DNA from: Fictibacillus arsenicus
Lineage (GTDB): Bacteria > Bacillota > Bacilli > Bacillales > Fictibacillaceae
Length of the DNA stretch: 64,000 nt
NCBI RefSeq assembly: GCF_001999465.1
Contig: NZ_MQMF01000001.1
Coordinates: forward strand, 248,001-312,000
Direction of reading: 5' to 3'
The first letter of the stretch is position 1. Every line of letters begins with the position of its first letter. Under the pieces are notes generated by a model. It saw only the letters and a program-made list of their open reading frames with translations, ran no database searches and had not been told where the DNA came from. The position numbers were made by a program, and so were the translations under genes. Of this stretch, positions 61,837 to 64,000 are shown piece by piece.

Positions 61837-61854
61837 CTAAAAAAATAAACGGCT
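61831..61854 (-). terminator. Terminator of the chemoreceptor gene, partly made from the repeat end
   Basis: AGCCGT / ACGGCT stem followed by TTTTC on the minus strand; the AGCC arm is also the terminal sequence of repeat copy 10. Confidence 0.7.
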
Positions 61855-61858
61855 CTTT

Positions 61859-62788
61859 TTATAATATATCCTTAAACTTACTTGCTTTTATGTCAAGGTC
61901 GCGAGCTGCCATTTCAATTCCAGTAAATTCTTCCATAGCTTGTGTAATAAGCTTTTGACTGTTTGAAATACTTTGCTGAGACCGGTGCGTTACGTTACTG
62001 ATTCTTTTTATTTCATTTGTAATGCCCTCAATGTGCGAATTAACTTCCTGAACGGAGTCTTGTACGCGGTTGGCTAGTTTACGAACCTCTACAGCAACCA
62101 CATTAAAGCCTCTTCCATGGTCACCGGCACGGGCAGCTTCTATAGCTGCATTTAAAGCTAAAAGATTTGTCTGAGTCGCAATTTCACGAATCGTTTTAAC
62201 AATATCTTCTATAGAAGCAGCTTGCTTTTTTAAAGAAGTTAGAATTTCTAGGTTCTCAGTAGATTCAAGAACAAGCTTTTCCGTAGCGGCAGCTACTTCT
62301 CCGCTCTTATTGATTCCTTCTTCAGCGCGGTTAAGAAGTTCAGCAGCCATCTGCTGCAATTGAGAAACGACTTCCACCGTATTTTTTTCTCTTTCTGTTA
62401 TGTCAGTTGCAATCTTAACAACAGCTATGACATTCCCAACTTCATCTCTTACCGGAGTATAAGTTGCTTCAAGCCAGATCAGCCGGTTTGATTTTGTAAC
62501 CCTTTGAATCTTTTCCTGAAAAGTCTTTCCTTCACGCAAGCTTTTCCAAAAGGTTTCATATTCCTTGCTTCTAACAAACTCTTCTGTACAAAATTGTTTA
62601 TGTAACAAACCTGGCATCTCATTCTGTTCATATTCCACTGTTTTCGCGAAATTACTGTTAGCCCAAAGCACTTTGCCTTGTGGGTTGAATTCAATCATCG
62701 CTACTGATTTTTCGATAGCAGCAAGCACTGCACCTTCATTTAAAACTTGTGTACTCGTTGTGTAATTTTTCACTACGGTCAATGACAT
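61859..62788 (-). CDS. Soluble PAS-domain methyl-accepting chemotaxis protein
   Basis: A 309-residue receptor without any membrane segment. Residues of about 20-135 form a PAS domain ([40 protein letters not shown]). The rest is a short chemoreceptor signalling helix pair, with the CheA/CheW-binding tip [22 protein letters not shown] followed by [15 protein letters not shown]. It probably senses a cytoplasmic signal such as redox state or energy level through a PAS-bound cofactor. GGGGAAAAG precedes the ATG. No chemotaxis genes are near, and it is absent from the B. subtilis rpsD-tyrS interval. Confidence 0.88.
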   Translation of the reverse strand: MSLTVVKNYTTSTQVLNEGAVLAAIEKSVAMIEFNPQGKVLWANSNFAKTVEYEQNEMPGLLHKQFCTEEFVRSKEYETFWKSLREGKTFQEKIQRVTKSNRLIWLEATYTPVRDEVGNVIAVVKIATDITEREKNTVEVVSQLQQMAAELLNRAEEGINKSGEVAAATEKLVLESTENLEILTSLKKQAASIEDIVKTIREIATQTNLLALNAAIEAARAGDHGRGFNVVAVEVRKLANRVQDSVQEVNSHIEGITNEIKRISNVTHRSQQSISNSQKLITQAMEEFTGIEMAARDLDIKASKFKDIL

Positions 62789-62848
62789 TTCTTTTCCCCA
62801 TTTAATAAGTTATTCATTACTAATTATAAAACCCTTTTTATATAAATA

Positions 62849-62884
62849 AAAACCTCTTAACTAAATTTCATTAGTTAAGAGGTT
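62849..62884 (-). terminator. Terminator after the aldo/keto reductase gene
   Basis: AACCTCTTAACTAA / TTAGTTAAGAGGTT perfect 14-base stem with a six-base loop; TTTTTATTT follows on the minus strand. Confidence 0.95.
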
Positions 62885-62894
62885 CATGCTTTTA

Positions 62895-63797
62895 TTAATC
62901 TACTTCTTTTCCCATACTCTCTTGAAGAATACCAAACCATTGTTCACGGGTTAATGTAATATTTGTGGCATTGATTGCTGACTGAATCCGATTCATTTGT
63001 CCGCTGCCAACGATTGGCATCACTTGTGCCGGATGAGCCAGAAGCCATGCGTAGGCAACTTCATCAATGGATTCAGCACCAGTTTCTTTAGCGACTTTCT
63101 CAAGGACTTTTCTAGCTCTCAAACTTTTTTCATCATGTCCTTTAAAAAGTTTCCCTCCAGCTAAAGGAGACCAAGCCATTGGTTTAATGTATTCTTTTTG
63201 GAGATAGTTAACCGTGCCATCAAAGAATGGCTGTTCATGCAGCACTGATAATTCGATCTGATTTGTTACTAAAGGACCATTGAATTCACGTTGCAGCATC
63301 TCCATTTGACGCGGCGTGAAATTAGAAACGCCAAAGTGCCTTACTTTTCCTTCTTCTTTTAATTGATGGAAAGCTTCAGCCGTTTCGTATGGGTCCATAA
63401 AAGGATCTGGGCGATGAATCAAAAGAACATCGAGATAATCAGTATTCATCTTTTGCAATGAATTCTCAGCAGATGTAATGATATGCTCTTTGCTTGTATC
63501 ATAGGATTTTATCTTATGATGCGGTCTGTTTTCTGATACCAGTTTAATGCCGCATTTTGTAACGATTTGAATATCTTTTCTTAATGATGGTTTTAGAGAA
63601 AGAGCTTGTCCGAAGATTTCTTCACACATATAATTTCCATAAATATCAGCATGATCAAATGTCGTTATGCCTGCTTCTATACATTGTTCAACAAGATGAA
63701 GCAATTCTTCTGAGGTTATGTTCCATTCAGCTAAACGCCAGTGTCCATGAATGATTTGTGAGAAAGAAAGATCTTCCGCAATTTGAATTCGTTTCAA
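62895..63797 (-). CDS. Aldo/keto reductase (YcsN/YdhF-like)
   Basis: A 300-residue NADPH-dependent oxidoreductase of the aldo/keto reductase family. The catalytic tetrad is visible: Asp and Tyr in TFDHADIYGNYMCEEIFG, Lys in QIVTKCGI, and His in DVLLIHRPDPFMDP. GVSNFTPRQMEML and the C-terminal VMPIVGSGQMNRIQSA complete the fold. The closest subgroup seems to be YcsN/YdhF. I take the TTG at 63797 (start M-KRIQIAED) because AAAGGATGTG lies 7 bases upstream; ATG codons at 63809 and 63827 have no spacing fit. Substrate is unknown. Confidence 0.86.
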   Translation of the reverse strand: MKRIQIAEDLSFSQIIHGHWRLAEWNITSEELLHLVEQCIEAGITTFDHADIYGNYMCEEIFGQALSLKPSLRKDIQIVTKCGIKLVSENRPHHKIKSYDTSKEHIITSAENSLQKMNTDYLDVLLIHRPDPFMDPYETAEAFHQLKEEGKVRHFGVSNFTPRQMEMLQREFNGPLVTNQIELSVLHEQPFFDGTVNYLQKEYIKPMAWSPLAGGKLFKGHDEKSLRARKVLEKVAKETGAESIDEVAYAWLLAHPAQVMPIVGSGQMNRIQSAINATNITLTREQWFGILQESMGKEVD

Positions 63798-63827
63798 AAG
63801 CTTGCACATCCTTTCGAAAATAGACAA

Positions 63828-63854
63828 GAACCCTATAAGTTTAAGGGTTCTTTA
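63828..63854 (-). terminator. Hairpin after tyrS
   Basis: AAGAACCCT / AGGGTTCTT stem between the tyrS stop and the aldo/keto reductase start. The T-tract is weak on the minus strand (TTGTCTATTTTC). Confidence 0.6.
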
Positions 63855-63864
63855 CTAAATATAT

Positions 63865-64000
63865 TTAGTATCTGATCAATGTGTACTTCTTCTTCCCTCT
63901 TCTAAGGATAACAAAACGATTTTCGATTCGGTCTTTCGAATCAATTGTGTAGGAGAGGTCTTGAACCTTTTCACCATTTACTGAAACAGCACCGTTAGTT
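63865..64000 (-). CDS. tyrS: Tyrosyl-tRNA synthetase, C-terminal end (cut by window edge)
   Basis: The frame enters from the right edge and stops with TAA at 63865-63867. The visible 44 residues, with NGAVSVNGEKVQDLSYTI and NRFVILRRGKKKYTLIRY, are the S4-like RNA-binding tail of bacterial TyrRS, which binds the anticodon arm and long variable arm of tRNA-Tyr. Position near rpsD matches the B. subtilis tyrS-rpsD arrangement. The promoter and any T-box leader lie outside the window. Confidence 0.85.
   Translation of the reverse strand, partial: TNGAVSVNGEKVQDLSYTIDSKDRIENRFVILRRGKKKYTLIRY

Overview
This is 64 kb of core chromosome from a low-GC, endospore-forming Bacillaceae (Bacillus sensu lato; a Fictibacillus-type genome would fit, but I cannot fix the genus by eye). 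Gene order follows the Bacillus subtilis speD-gapB ... rpsD-tyrS segment almost gene for gene. Sporulation genes (ytaF, ytvI, ytrH-ytrI, ytfJ/gerW, an alpha/beta SASP, refZ) and AGGAGG-type ribosome binding sites agree. No tRNA, rRNA, prophage, transposase gene or CRISPR array was seen.

Layout. 1-2.1 kb: end of a small unknown gene, speD with a long structured leader, and gapB with two CcpN-type boxes. 2.2-7 kb: polA-mutM-ytaF-coaE. 7.3-9.7 kb: phoP-phoR. 10-14.2 kb: citZ-icd-mdh, then a MaoC-like gene. 14.4-16.8 kb: membrane genes ytwI, ytvI, fxsA. 17-24 kb: pfkA-pyk, and a cluster of malic enzyme, FadR-type GntR regulator, accD and accA. 24-33 kb: dnaE, ytrHI, nrnA, ytpI, ytoI, ytkL. 33-37.4 kb: ald, argGH. 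37.5-42.7 kb: moaB and an accessory block (EcsC-like, AraC, two GNATs, nitrilase). 42.9-48.6 kb: ackA, ytxK, tpx, ytfJ, ytfI, nadK. 48.8-55 kb: amidohydrolase, acyl-CoA synthetase, SASP, thiI-nifZ. 55-64 kb: ezrA, hisJ, refZ, fRMsr, methionine gamma-lyase, rpsD with its leader, then a PAS-chemoreceptor and an aldo/keto reductase inserted before tyrS (cut by the window end).

The genes are mainly central carbon metabolism (gluconeogenic GapB, PfkA, Pyk, TCA enzymes, malic enzyme, acetate kinase, acetyl-CoA carboxylase) and information processing (PolA, MutM, DnaE, ThiI, RpsD, TyrS). Regulatory DNA can be read in several places: CcpN boxes at gapB, cre sites at mgl, maoC and ackA, a FadR-type operator in the malic enzyme leader, and unexplained palindromes in the citZ and pfkA promoter spacers.

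The main non-coding novelty is a family of MITE-like elements of about 220-280 bp, with imperfect GGCTSTTTTC ends, present in ten full, deleted or relic copies that fill most large intergenic gaps. Two separate degenerate arrays, both with an exact 20-bp period, and a structured speD leader able to sequester its own ribosome binding site are the other items worth following. I found no convincing new multi-gene defence or biosynthetic system.
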